Origin: Ligula intestinalis
Lineage: Eukaryota; Platyhelminthes; Cestoda; Diphyllobothriidea; Diphyllobothriidae
Assembly: GCA_036362985.1 (NCBI GenBank)
Contig: JAYGXS010000004.1
Span: forward strand, 19,256,018-19,320,017
DNA length: 64,000 nucleotides
Direction of reading: 5' to 3'
A model generated the notes under the pieces. That model was not told the origin of the DNA, did no database searches, and was given only the letters and a program-made list of their open reading frames with translations. Position numbers and translations under genes: made by a program. Shown one piece after another: positions 44,092-55,790 of this stretch (position 1 is the first letter of the stretch; each line of letters begins with the position of its first letter).

Positions 44092-44195
44092 TCATTTTTC
44101 CTCTGCATCTACCTTCAGTGGACGTAAACCCAAGGTAATTTGTGAACTGCTTAACAGAAATCGATTAATCGGAAGGTTGACTTTGGGTTGCGGAC
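44092..44195 (-). CDS. Possible 3'-terminal exon of an unidentified gene
   Basis: The minus strand has a good acceptor (TTTTCTATATTCAG|GT). The following 33 codons read PQPKVNLPINRFLLSSSQ and TLGLRPLKVDAEEK, then a stop. A basic frame further up (44481-44405, starting MEIVSRGKSKPVRQNRK) ends in a weak donor, but its phase does not match this exon directly. If real, the gene ends only about 200 bp from the IFT54 start codon on the same strand. Not recognised. Confidence 0.2.
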
Positions 44196-44959
44196 CTGAA
44201 TATAGAAAACAACGCACGAGAGGGAGTAAACTAGAAAGTATCGGAAGGATGCGAAAATGTGAAAACGGAATCATAGCCAAAGATTTAATCTGAGACTAAA
44301 TTCTTTCACAAATCATGCGCCGGAAAAATATACATGCAATCATCGTTTTAGGTTTGAAAAGATTGGGAACACATTCCTTTGTGAACTTAAAGGAAAAATA
44401 TGACCTTTCCGGAAGCTTTGTAAGTGAAAGCTTCCGATTTTGGCGAACAGGCTTTGATTTCCCCCGACTGACAATTTCCATTTTCTGAATGTCGTGACTG
44501 AGACCACTTATTCTAAGTGCAGTAGAATAAAATAAAATAAAATAAAGAAACTTGTTTTATAAAGAGGCAGGATTTCTTGCAGGACCATTAAACAGCTATT
44601 CAGCACTGGTTAATGCACACTAAGTTGGCTGTGTAAAGAATTCCCGGACCAACGATGTTATCCACAGGCGGAATATTCGCCCCTTCTTACAGTATGAGTA
44701 AGCAAATTGTAAAGTTTAACGATGGGTCTTTAGGATTTTATGCAAAATGTCCGCACGGCCACCGCACAAAAATGCGGAAGTGAGCATTTTATTGTTTAGA
44801 AATGACTTTTATGCCAGGTGTTCTGTCCTTAAACCACCCCTGGCGAAAGAGGTAATTAATTTAATAATTTTGGTGGATGCCATGTGTGCGTTCTATATAT
44901 CTATGGCATGCATTACACTTCTTCAGAAATTCACGGGATTTCAGCGCGAAATAAAAGGG

Positions 44960-45080
44960 CCTTGAGAGGGACTCTATTTTGATGAGGAGCTTTTTGGGCG
45001 AGTCTTCGGAGCATATGTTCGGCCGATGTTAGAGTCAGTCAGTCAATATATTTGAGCGAAAAATAGGCTTGCGTCTTTGA
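44960..45080 (+). mobile_element. LINE C-terminal fragment
   Basis: The plus strand reads LFGRVFGAYVRPMLESVSQY, matching the conserved 'AYVRPxLEYxxQ' stretch downstream of the RT domain in CR1/Jockey-type LINEs. A stop follows. Confidence 0.5.
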
Positions 45081-45183
45081 ACTCCCTATTTGTCACATCA
45101 AAATCTCAAGAATTATCAACAATTTTAACAAGTTTTCAGTCAGGAAAATATCGACCGTCACATTGTGCAGTGGTGTTTCAAGG

Positions 45184-45496
45184 CTAATTTTTCACATAGT
45201 TCCCGTTGTGCTGTAACATGTGTATATCAAGTCGGTGTCTGAATGTCTCCACAGATTGGGGCATAACAATCGCCTTTGGAAGGTTATTCCACGGGTTTAC
45301 TATCCGATTACAGAAAAAATACTTCCTCACATCCAATCGTCCTTGGGGCACATACAGTTTGAAGGGATGTTTCCGGAGATTTGTTTTAGTGGCGAGTTGG
45401 AAAAAGTCGTCACACATGAGAGCGCAGTCCAAGCCACGCACGATATGGAAGGTTTGTATCAAGTCTCCGCATAATTGCCTATAACTCAGAGGATAG
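45184..45496 (-). mobile_element. LINE 3'-coding fragment, inverted copy
   Basis: The minus strand reads LYPLSYRQLCGDLIQTFHIV, DDFFQLATKTNLRKHPFKLY, RLDVRKYFFCNRIVNPWNNL and ESV/FRHRLD-type closing residues. This is the usual C-terminal region of CR1/Jockey-like LINE ORF2, open to its stop codon. It meets the plus-strand copy head to head at about 45475-45496. Confidence 0.85.
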
Positions 45497-45951
45497 AGTA
45501 TTGCGTCCAGGTGTGGTGCTACTGGATGAAGGAAGATTACGCAGTGTTGGAGAAGGTCCAAAGAAGGGCGATTAAGCTAGTCAGGAGCTTAAGAGGTCTA
45601 CCATATGAAGGTAGCCTAGATAGGCTCAATCTTTTGCCTCTCTATTATAGGCAATACGGAGGAGATATGATCATGGTGTTTAAACTCCTCAGGGGAGTAA
45701 ACTGTGCTCTTCATCTGGCTGACTTTTTTGAATTCACACAAACGACACATCTCCGAGGTCATCCATACAAACTGGGGAAACACCATGCCAAACTAGAAGT
45801 GCGGCCCAACTTCTCCCACCGGGTCATTGAAGGCTGGAATAAACTTCCTTCCTCAGTTGTTCTTGCTGAGAGCGTTGACGCATTTAAAAGAAGACTCGAT
45901 CTTACTTTACTTGCTGGTCATACATTTGGTAGACAACAACGATTTATATAA
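45475..45951 (+). mobile_element. LINE 3'-coding fragment, plus-strand copy
   Basis: An open frame of 158 codons: RIEYCVQVWCYWMKEDY, LEKVQRRAIKLVRSLRGLPY, YYRQYGGDMIMVFKLLRGVN, LRGHPYKLGK, FSHRVIEGWNKLPSSVV and FKRRLDLTLL. It is the same LINE region as the inverted neighbour but a different subfamily. It lacks the RT domain. Confidence 0.88.
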
Positions 45952-46299
45952 TGCATATATGACTTTTAAACACATGTATGATCTGACAGCATCTATCGGT
46001 CAATAGGGTTTTCAAATGCTCTGTCTACCTCCCTTATAAATACTGAATTATAGCTAAAGAAGACAGATCCTTATTATGAACCCGAAAAGCGAAAATTGGC
46101 GAACGTTTGCTAAAATGAAGAAAGAACGTACGGCAGCACTGTTTCCGTAGCCTTACCAAACATTTATTAACAAAATGATGCATCTAAATGTTTCGATGTT
46201 ACCGGTAATAAATATTTTGGGAGAAAAAGGAACGGTCGCATGTGATCCCAGGGACCAGAACAGCGTGCGTTCACCTCCCAAAGAGGCAAAGTAGGCAGG

Positions 46300-47100
46300 A
46301 ATGTCAGTATAATGGAAGGAATTCTAAGTAAATTGCAAACAGGTATCAACTTGCCGAATGAAGTTTTAGGAGAATATACCTTCGAATTATCGCCTTCATC
46401 GATAAGGAGGGAATTATTCCGCCTAAAACCTGCCAAGTCACCCCGTCCAAATTGGATTCATCCACATCCCCTTAGAGTATTGGCCGACGTACTGTGATAG
46501 AATTACGGCCAAAGCTGCACAGATTTGCGGCTTTATTTCTTATTATTTATACCTTCCTGAAATGAAATTAAGACTTTATCGTATGTTTGTGCTCCCCATC
46601 TTAGAATGCTGTTGTACATTCTTCGGTCTGATGAACAAGTTTAGCCGTTCAAAAAATGAAAGCGTCTAAAGATATTTCAGAAGAAAACTGCTTTATCCGA
46701 CATCTACCCAAATAAATGCCAATTAACGAAACTAAGATTGTTTTTGGTCAAGAGATTGGAAGCCGGCTTTTGTCTCCTTTTTCGCCTTAATAATAGCACA
46801 AATCTCCCCAAGCTTTCTGTCATTACCCCCGTCAGTCGTCCCTACAACCTAAGAAACTTGGCATTTGTTATACCTCCTCCTACATTCTCCTCAGGTAAAC
46901 GCTCTTTGTTTTTTTGCTTCCAGATATAGCTTTCTTTGGAATAACTTGTCAATTGAAATAAGGATGTTAACTAGACTGTCTGCTTTCAATCGAAGACTTT
47001 ACATTTATCTTAACACTAATTCGATTAATCTTTTATTCTCCTCATCTTTTCCGAGAAGCTTCCTCCTTGAATCCGAGAAAGGACCAGCGGGAATTTAGGA
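46300..47100 (+). mobile_element. LINE relic with internal deletion
   Basis: The frame at 46312-46497 includes RRELFRLKPAKSPRPNWIHP, the linker before the RT fingers in CR1-type LINEs. From 46560 the sequence jumps to KLRLYRMFVLPILECC, which lies after the RT domain, and then to broken C-terminal pieces (RLEAGFCLLFRL, FLWNNLSIEI, LSAFNRRLYIYL). The catalytic RT core is absent. Confidence 0.65.
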
Positions 47101-48491
47101 GATCCTCTTGAAACCATTTTTTCTGCCTCGTGTGCCCCGGGAACCTAGATGTCTCCATAAACCATCGCTAAACCCAACGAAACCACGTGGACGTACTCAG
47201 TCTAAACTGCTGCCGTTTCGTTGGCTTCTAACCATCATCAGAATTCCTACTCCTATTTCTACTCTTCTACTCTGTCTTATCTTCCTAAGCAGTTTTTTCT
47301 CTTACACGCTTTTTGAAAACGAAGGCCCATTAAACTCTGCCTACATTTTCACTGCAAGAATTTTTTAAGTACCTACTTTTTTAAGTTTTTAAGTTCACCA
47401 TTAACTGCAAAACATTGCCAAATATTGTCCTAGAAGGACAATTTCTGCTGACATTATTATAAATTTGTACCTTTATCTGTGCACATTGTCAAATTCGTTT
47501 TTGAATTATTTTTACGGAACTCATTTTGTATCGATAGTGCCTTTCTGATGCCAACAAATATAAATTCCTAAATTCCTGAACCGGTATCGGTGATATTCCA
47601 AAAGTCGATGGAAAAAGGTGAACTGCCTTAAGGGGGAACTCTCTCTATCTCCCCGATCCATAAAGGTGGTTCGAGGCATCATTTTATGCAAGGTCATGTA
47701 GCGAAATATTAAGAGACAGTTACTAGCGTCTCTGGAGCAAACGAATATATATAATGTGCTGCCCAACGTGGTTTTCGCAGCGGACACTCATGCCTTACGA
47801 GTAGTCTTTAGTCGCAGGGAAAATGGACAAAAGCCACAGACCAGGGTCATTCGGTCGATGCAATTCTTTTTGAATTCAAGAAGGCCTTTGAGAGTGTACC
47901 TCATTAGCGCCTCTCATATGAAGTCTAGCAGTATGGTATCCAAGGTAACATCTTCAAGTGGATCAAAAGTTTCTCGTTACGCAGGCTGCAAAAGTCATTG
48001 TTGGTAGCACTGAATCCGAATGGGTTCCAATAGAGAGTGGTGTTCCGTAGGTATCAGTCTTAGGCCCACTGCTGTTCCTCCTTTATATGAATGACTATAT
48101 TGAGCATCTAGGCCGTGACAGTATCATGATTTTATACGTTATAAGAATTTGGGAAACCATTAGCTCTGCTGTTGACGCACAAAAACGATAGGGAAACCTT
48201 GATAAACTGGCTGTGAAGACTAGCAAGTGGCTCCTGGCATTTAATGTATACAAATGTGTAGTCCCACGTTTTGATCTGGACGGAGGCGTTTCCCCAAACA
48301 CCAATACTGTCTGAATGGAAATACACTTGGGTAAGTAGACAGGCATAAAGATATTGTTACTTGGATAGCTTCTAACTTACTGTCCTCTGAAAATGCTCAA
48401 AAGGACGTCCAAAATGCGATGAGTATCATGCATTGGATGAAGCGCGATTTCACTGTATTTCTACCCGAAATGTTCCCGCAGCTCTTCAGTA

Positions 48492-49140
48492 TGTAGTGGT
48501 CTAAGTCCTGGTTGTACTCGGATCACTACAATCACCAAGTCAAATCCCAGGTTGAAAGTTACAGGAAGGAAGGCACCAGAAGGAGTGATTTATTGTGTAC
48601 AGAACTCCCTGTTGTTTTCTCAGGCGGCAGTGGCCACTGGCAAAGCCAGGGCTGGTATTGACTACGTTGAGTCAGACCTGAGAGAGCATGAGACAGTGGT
48701 GGCAGCTACAATGATGAGACCCACCGGGCCTAAAATATAGAATTTATTTATTTATAAAGTAGGATTGCGGAGCAGATTCAAAGGTTCTGTTATTGGTATG
48801 TTGCAATTGCCCCAGGGAATGTCGCCTGCAAAGGTCTTTGATGCATCGGCCGAGGGGTGGCGTGCTCCAATGTAAGACTTAGACGGACGTGCTTATTTGG
48901 ACGAGCGTGTATGCGCGGGTGTGCGCGTGTCTGAATAAGCTGATGTCAAATGTGGGGCCGCCGGAAAGCTGGCGCTGGCGCAGTTGTTATCGGTTAGCCA
49001 GAAGTAGCTGTGAGGTCAATCCTCGGGGTCGGGGCGCCAATGAAAGAAAGCATTAAAACAGTTGGTTGTGACCACGCATAACTTTGGAGTAAAGAACTTT
49101 GGAGAACGAAGGAGGGCAGGCATTATGGCCGTCCGCCACA
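48492..49140 (+). mobile_element. Short-TIR element, copy 2, with target-site duplication
   Basis: This 649-bp insertion is bounded by AGTA (48488-48491 and 49141-49144). Termini are TGTAGTGGTC and, inverted, TGTGGCGGAC. Removing it and one AGTA rejoins the host LINE frame (PQLFS then ILVRYGYGML), so it is a genuine insertion. It is homologous to 37344-37891. About 45 bp near 48709-48765, including GGGCCTAAAATATAGAATTT, is absent from copy 1. It has no transposase and is probably non-autonomous. Confidence 0.85.
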
Positions 49141-49489
49141 AGTATTTTAGTTAGGTACGGATACGGAATGTTAGCATGAATGCCGTGGATAAAGAAGGAC
49201 TGTAATCCCATTGAGCAGGTGCAACGACTGGCAACAAAAGTAATGGGTGGTTTTAGGATTCTGTCTTATCCTGTACGATTGGTTAAGCTTAACAGGTTTT
49301 CTCAGTCCTATAGACAATTGGGATGCGACCTGTTGTGGACATTCCGTATTATCCTGTTCACTGAAATCTGAGGATTTCTCTGACTTTACAAACATGACTT
49401 ACCTGCACGCCTACATACACGTAAGTTTTTCTTCAGTCAGCGGGTGGTTCGACCGTGGCAGTCCCTCCCAAGTGAAATAGTGACATGGA

Positions 49490-49548
49490 TACTCTTAATA
49501 ATAATAATAATTTGTATATTTAAGGCCCAAGGGGCCTTGTCGTTACAA
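49490..49548 (-). repeat. Retroelement tail insertion with GGCCC palindrome
   Basis: AATAATAATAATAATTTGTA TATTTAAGGCCCAAGGGG CCTTGTCGTTAC interrupts the LINE coding frame between SEIVT and LQTAMFKRR. The same motif occurs at 26740-26795. Confidence 0.6.
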
Positions 49549-50612
49549 ACGGCTATGTTCAAACGGCGGATGAATTACTTAATTTTTGATAGCTCACAAT
49601 TGTCACTGAAGGACAATCTCCGACCAGCCGTGAGCTTTACTTAATGATTTCAAATTACATGTATCGCACCATTACATATTTTCTGTGACAATGATCATGT
49701 AAAACTTACACTGACTATATCTAATACTGAGCATATACTTGCAATTTTAACCCTACTGTACAGTAATAGGGTCCTCAATGGCTGACGCCCGTAGCCCTCA
49801 AAATATACATACATAAAAGGACTAAGTAGTCCTGGTGAGCGTGGAACCACGCGTTGTCTGTGCCACGAAAAATGCCTCTTAATCGATTGTTGGTGATATC
49901 AGGCTAACTCTAGTGCTATTACTGTACTCAAGAATAAATCACAGCTCCTTCGAGTACATCACAGTAAATGATTTGCCATAAAGAGCCCGTCGGATTCTGA
50001 TTCCGTCATCCAAGGACAGAATGCCTCATGATATGAAAGATGCCAGTAATATATGAAGCCCTTTTTAAAGGAGAACGAGAGCTTTAGCCCGATAAAAGCT
50101 TTCAACATAGGCAAAAGTAACAACCAAAACGAGGAGTCGGACCAACCAAGACTAGTGAAAAATGTTCTTCAGAGGGAGATGCTATCTCAGGTACTACTGG
50201 GCAGGTTGCCTGCATTCCAAAAGTTTTGTCAACAGTTTTTCAGTAAAGACCTTTTCCGGCGGAGAGAGAACTAGGCTTAGCTCATAAGTGAACTGCTAGC
50301 AGATCGGCCATGGCGAAAGCAATTTGACAACATTTAATGATAAAATGATATATTTGCGACGTCATCTATCTGAGGACAGCAAAGAAAACTGAGTATTTTG
50401 CGCAGCGATATTTTAATAAGGAGCATTCGGTTCTGTCTACCCATCTGGCAAAATGTTTTAAGATAAATATATCAATTTTCAGTTTGATCAAATGGTCGTA
50501 TACTCGGAGTAGAACAGCTAACTTCATAAGCCGCACGAACGATCGAGCAATGACGTGAAACCGGCCTCGGCTTCCTGTTCGTGTTAAGTCTAGCTCTAAT
50601 CACTAACGAATT

Positions 50613-50898
50613 AACGCTTCCATTCTGGTAGATCGACCTTTTGCCCCTGGTACTTCCTCCATGATAATTTAGGCCGCCCACAAGCTCCACATCTAACCCT
50701 GCTCTTTTTCGCCTCCAACTGTGACTTCATCTGGAATAATATTCCACTCGAAGTTAGGTCATCCTCTACATTAGCAGTTTTCAAAGCCAAATTGCGTAAA
50801 CATTTAAGTTCAGAAGATATAAAGTCCATTATATCCGCTTCCTTCCGAAATACGCAACTCTTGGACTCTGAAAAGGGTCCTCCTGGTACCAGATGGTT
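50613..50898 (-). CDS. Unassigned protein-like frame
   Basis: A continuous minus-strand frame of about 95 codons includes NHLVPGGPFSESKSCVFRKE, DFISSELKCLRNLALK, MKSQLEAKKSRVRCGACGRP and LPEWKR, then a stop. Composition is protein-like, with a CGAC pair, and an acceptor (CCCTTTTCAG) lies within it. I do not recognise a family. It could be a host exon or a retroelement fragment. Confidence 0.22.
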
Positions 50899-51487
50899 TT
50901 AAAATATGTTTTTCTTAGATGATCTTGACGATGGTCTTCGGCACCTTGCCGATGGACTATGCAGTTTACAAAGTCGCATCTCCAGCATTTCGGTAATGAT
51001 CTCATGACCTCTACTGTCCCCTCTTCGTTTCAACCTTGTTATCCGTGATGCGTTCCTCCTGTCACATGTTCATGATGATTCATCCTGTAGCCAGTCCGAA
51101 GATGCTATGGTGGGGAACAGTAGCCCTTGTTGTTATATGATTTCTTCGAAGACAAGGAGCGTTTCGATCCCTCCAGCTTCTCATCAACGACCACGGTCCT
51201 ATTTGCAATCAATCCTTTCACTCACACTATTAGTTGTTATTGAAGTTGTTTTTATTTACGTTTTTTTAAATTGAGGGTTCGCTGAACTCTACACCACTTT
51301 CATGATAGGAGTTTTTCATCATATTTTTCAAAGAGTGTTGACATTTTTTAAATGTACGATATTATGGCGGATAGGAAATTATCTGCCTGCCATACTACAC
51401 GCTTCTGTTGGCTATGTGGTTGCTCATGCAGACCAGTAAATATCCATTCTGTGTTTCTTTTTACCACAACATTAAGTTTTTAATTAT

Positions 51488-51560
51488 GAGGCCCTCTGGA
51501 CCTTAAATATAGAATTTATTCAAATAAAAAATATTTATTTATTTATTTATTTGTTAAGCC
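51488..51560 (+). repeat. Retroelement tail with (TTTA)n run
   Basis: GAGGCCCTCTGGACCTTAAA TATAGAATTTATTC followed by ATTTATTTATTTATTTATTT. It corresponds, degraded, to the reverse complement of the tail motif at 26740-26795 and 49490-49548. Confidence 0.5.
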
Positions 51561-52249
51561 AACTACCGTTCCAAAATATATTCGATAAAACTACCCCTTT
51601 AATTATACAAATGTATATATTTCGTCCCATAAATTAAAGGATCTAATCCACAGATAGCAGCTATGCAGCCGAATGTCTTTTTTATTAGAGAAGCATGGTT
51701 ATAAATTGAATAAGTGGATAGGTAAATCACCATCAGCAGATAATAGGTCTTTCGGCAAGCTGGCTGCGGCAGCGAGAGGTGAACCAGTAACCTACGTCAA
51801 AAAAGGACTTATTACCAATAGTACTCCTCAGTTAGATCAACAATATTTCAACGAATAAATAAATGATAACAACTTTCAAATGAGAAAACAATTAGCATCT
51901 TAATGAAGTGGATATAAGGCAACGTGTCGCACCAACGAATCTACAAAATCTTCCGAGTACTAAAGAAATACTGGCAAAGTACTGGCCGAAATTGCTTGTC
52001 GACTTTCCGGGCCGTTTCCGTATATTTTACAGTCACTTTGCGATTGAGGCATTTGACCGGAAGATGGCGAACACATCACCTATTGGTAGAGCTGGTTCCG
52101 AAAAAAGTCCTAATAACGATTAGCTGTATAGCTTAAGGTGGACTTGCCGCAACATCATGGAACGGGTAATCTAAATGTATGATGGAGCTTCTGGAAGAAA
52201 AGTATCCTTTTAAAGAGTGTCCAACAGGCTTTTCGACATCATTACTTGT

Positions 52250-52375
52250 AGACCAGTTAGTTAGCTAGAGCGTTGGCTGTTCTAAGGCCTTTCCCTTGCT
52301 GTGTCGGTTTGAATCCCACCGAGGCCGCCGAGTTTTTCACCACTGGGTCAATTTAATTTACCCTTTTATCTGTGA
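52250..52375 (+). repeat. tRNA-headed SINE copy
   Basis: TTAGTTAGCTAGAGCGTTGG (A-box region), TCGGTTTGAATCCCACCGAG (B-box) and a body CGCCGAGTTTTTCACCACTG GGTCAATTTAA. The body matches the minus strand at 18690-18750. A degenerate tRNA fold means it is not a tRNA gene. Confidence 0.7.
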
Positions 52376-52468
52376 CCGATCTAGCGTCAGTGGTTTCGGT
52401 TGGGAAGGTTAACGTTTATTTAGTTCCGAACCCGTCTGGATGTTGCCGATTCTTTTTGGATCCAAGTA

Positions 52469-52974
52469 CAGTAGTCGCCGGTTATTAAGCTCACCTCGGG
52501 CCCAGACCAAATTGGGCTTAATAAGCGGCGAGTGCACTAACCGGAGAGTCCTAGTTCTTGATAAGCAAACACAGGATAGGCAATATACATTATATACGTA
52601 CTGTATTATGTGTAGAACTTGGTTATGTACAAGAAAAGAATGCTGTTTGTCTGTATTTTACGTAATAACAAGAACAAAAAAATGATTTGCGACACGTTTA
52701 AAAAAGCGGTCTAGTGTCAATTGTTTCGGAGGAAACTTCACTCGCAAGTGCTCTTTGAGGTCCTTTTCCAGGCACCAGAAATCGTCGAATTTTGTGAAAT
52801 CTGATGCCTGGCCAAAACTATGTAACCGGTTGCGCACGCAGAGCGATGAGAATCTCACTCTATCCTGTTGGCAAACTGGGCTTTGTAGACGGGGACTGGG
52901 CTTATTAGCCGGCAGATTTTGCAATGTAAAATTCCGTCCCAAGCTGATTTGGGCTTAATAACCGGCGACTACTG
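52469..52974. mobile_element. pogo/Tigger-like MITE, copy 2
   Basis: A 506-bp element starting CAGTAGTCGCCGGTTATTAA and ending TTAATAACCGGCGACTACTG. The left flank is TA (52467-52468) and the right flank TG, a mutated TA. It is colinear with 14360-14864. The minus-strand relic (52942-52658) reads [20 protein letters not shown] then [14 protein letters not shown], a transposase C-terminus without the DDE core. Confidence 0.85.
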
Positions 52975-52979
52975 TGTTA

Positions 52980-54030
52980 CCTAGATTTCCGCATAGGTCA
53001 TTGGCAAGGCGAAGACTAAGATATTAAGAATAACCAGTTACAACGTTATTTTAACTTTTACTGACTCACGAATTGTAGTGACCGCTGACTAAAAAGTTGT
53101 AGTCTCAAACACATTGACGAGAGTCTCGTCACCGACTGTAATCGTCTATCTATGTCGCTAATACCGTACGAGACCAAACACCATGGACTTCCATGCCGGT
53201 TTAAAAACAGATCATTATCTTTCAGTCGACCAGTAGCAGTCCATCAGAATATACATTGCAGTTCTAGCTTTCGGGCCTTTTAGTAGGCATAAAGGTTATT
53301 CAAAAAATTCGAAAGGGGGTAAAAACAATAGCATTCAACTTGCTCATACTTCTTTATAATAAGGTTTATTTGTAAAGGACACCTTCGGCGCTTTCAAAAG
53401 GCTCCGTTCATAGAAACTTTCTGTTGGTTCAAACAGCTTCCAAACAGTAAGCTGCATAATAAGGATACATGACAGAAATTTGCGCTTATTTACGTAAAAA
53501 GTGACAGGGGATGTAAAAGTCTTACTTATTCATATATAGTACACGGCTAGTAGTTTGATGAAGATTACGCGGTTACCCCACTCTGGCTTATAGAAGATGC
53601 CCCAGATATGAATACCAACTTGCTGTCTACGCCTATAACATTTCATATTTAATGTTAGCTATTAAATCCTGAGCAAATTAGAAGTCAGCAACCCAACTTA
53701 TTTGACCTGAAAATGCAGTTTTGGCTATATTATTCCCTCCTCCCATTGCCCGTCTTACGTTCTGCGGTACGTCCAAGAGAAGTTAGTATTCTTTAAATGT
53801 CATTGGTGGAGATAAAGAAGATCGGACTGGCTTAGGTACCATCCCCTGCCCGGCAGTGTCCATATACAGACCGAAACTGTTCAACCCCCAGCCAACTGCC
53901 CATTATACGCTTGGGGCAAGTTGAGATCGGCCGTACTGTCTCCAGGACAGATAGGTGACATTCACTCATGTGTGACTTTGAATATGTGGTGAGTCGCTCC
54001 GCGCAGCCGATCATCGGGTGAAGGCTCAAC
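52980..54030. other. Gene-less stretch
   Basis: No coding signal or recognised repeat. Near 53265, AGCTTTCGGGCCTTTTAGTA loosely recalls a PLE tail, but too weakly to call. Confidence 0.5.
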
Positions 54031-54039
54031 GCTTCCCAC

Positions 54040-54345
54040 GAGTGCTCATGTGCTCACCACCTAGGCCCGTCTGTCTAGCCAGGGCCGACTCATACAAAGG
54101 CCACTCCAGACGCTGTGGCGATTCCCGCGGTCACCTCACTTCAGACGCGCCCCTGTGGTTTGTGTCTGCTCGCTCGTCTGACAGTCAATTTCCTGCTACC
54201 TATGCTTCATTCCTTCTGCACAGAATAAACTGTTTGCTACAGGTTGGCCTCCCATGACTTCTCTTCTTCTCTAAGGAACCGGGGCCTGAAGATCACAGTT
54301 GCTAGGGTTTAACTTGATTAAGCCCTGTGATACATATATTACAGC
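54040..54345 (+). repeat. Dispersed LTR-like repeat copy with AATAAA
   Basis: The 3' half matches the repeats at 26290-26470 and 27610-27780: TTCTTCTCTAAGGAACC, CCTGAAGATCACAGTTGCTA, GGGTTTAACTTGATTAA. AGAATAAACTGTTTGCTACA at 54222-54241 is a polyadenylation signal at an LTR-like R/U5 position. Element ends were not defined. Confidence 0.45.
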
Positions 54346-54349
54346 TTGA

Positions 54350-55790
54350 CCGGCCATACAGGTGCATTTCGCTGCATTGATTGGACTGCGATTCTAACTG
54401 CTTGTCCATTAACTTAGTTGGCCAATGGCCAATAAAATACCGCGTCACTCAAGCAGCAGTATCAATTTGCCAATGGTATTATGACCGACTTAGTATTGTT
54501 TATGCGCATCTATCCCTTTTTGGAGGCGCCACGTCTTAGTGAACTTTGGCTCATGAGGCATAAGAGGTCAGTATGTGTGCGGTTCGTGTGGATGGACTAC
54601 TTACTATCGTTGATCTTTCATCGCACTCACTTTCCAATTGGGTAGGAGCATAGTACGGCCATCACATCTCTGCTATTTCCACTATCATTTATGCTACTTA
54701 TTTTCATTGGGTAGTTCAGATTGTTATATTATAATATTTTCGTGATTGTCGTCGACTTGTGCAAGGAAGGTTATGTTACGTGGTTTAAGGACGGGGGAGA
54801 GGCAGCGAGAGCAAAAGTCTCTTCCTCAGTATTCCTCCGGATCTTGACTACAGAATTATTTTTCAGTGATTTCTTAAGTTGGAAGGTTTGGTCACTGACG
54901 TCATTTTTTGTTGCTCTGCCCGCAATTACGTATTATTTTTTACGTTTTGAGGCATCTTCTGTACATTTTACTCCAAAGTTCACATAGTATATTAGCATAT
55001 TGCATATGCTGCTATATGTGTATAATATTTTACCTTTGCATTTGCCTGCATCTTTGTTTGACCAGCGGCTGCAGCCAATACTAAGTGTTGAGGCTACTTG
55101 GGTAGAGTTAGATTTGTACTTAAAGTTACTTCTTTTTGGCATTTTTTGATGAATGGATTTGGTGATCCAGCGTTGTAATGTGACCTAGAATTTAATTGGT
55201 CAAGTTTGTTTTGCACAGTCTTTCTATTATAAATTGTTACCTTCAGTGAACAAGAACTATACGGTTACACATTTTAGAGAGGTAATTCGGATTTTTTATT
55301 TGCCTCATCCAAAAACTCCTACTTCCACTGGTCCCCTAATCTTAGCGTCCTCGTTCTAGTCATCTTAGGCAGATAGTAATACTATACAGTAGTCTTTAGA
55401 ATCAGTCAGCTAGATGAACACCTGCTCCGACCTTCCCGTGCTTTTAGATGGCACTAAAGTTCAAGTTTAGAGACAATAAAAGGTATCTGGTCTCTCTCTC
55501 TCGTTCTGTTTCATGTGCAACTAGTTGGCCGTAAAAAGTGATAACAATTGTTATACGAAGTCAGTAAAGAAGACATTGCGCTGTTTAGTTATTTGACGTG
55601 TTTCATCCCGTCTTGAGAACTACTGGTATATTTGAGGTCCAGTACACAGACAGTGAGTACAAGTCGCATTTCCCGAAACGACGAACTGGATAGTTCGAGT
55701 CAGAGAGAACCTGACTACCGTTCAAACCCAGTCAGCCTTTCTGATTTGCAGCGTCACAACGCTGAGTGCGCTCCGGTTAGCGTTTAAACG
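54350..55790. other. Gene-less stretch
   Basis: Short frames only. A plus-strand 88-codon frame at 54721-54987 has no recognisable domain. Nothing else was identified. Confidence 0.45.

Larger units (their letters stand above)
47750..49640 (+). mobile_element. LINE relic split by a short-TIR insertion
   Basis: 47860-48140 reads, with stops, FEFKKAFESVPH, IQGNIFKWIKSF and STESEWVPIESGVP, giving RT motif A and the region to motif B. The catalytic Asp pair of motif C is gone (MILYV then stop). 48400-48487 gives QNAMSIMHWMKRDFTVFLPE. The frame resumes after the insertion (48492-49140) as VRYGYGMLA, then MPWIKKDCNPIEQVQRLATK and SYRQLGCDLLWTFRI. Closing motifs RPWQSLPSEIVT and FKRRM are themselves separated by a 60-bp (AAT)n-tail insertion near 49490-49548. 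Confidence 0.8.

Noticed and set aside
50053..50277. 73-codon plus-strand frame starting MKPFLKENESFSP
   Set aside because: No recognisable domain, splice support or repeat match.
51650..51858. 61-codon plus-strand frame starting MSFLLEKHGYKLNKW
   Set aside because: A protein-like composition and a possible acceptor, but no family recognised, no partner exon and no promoter; too little to annotate.
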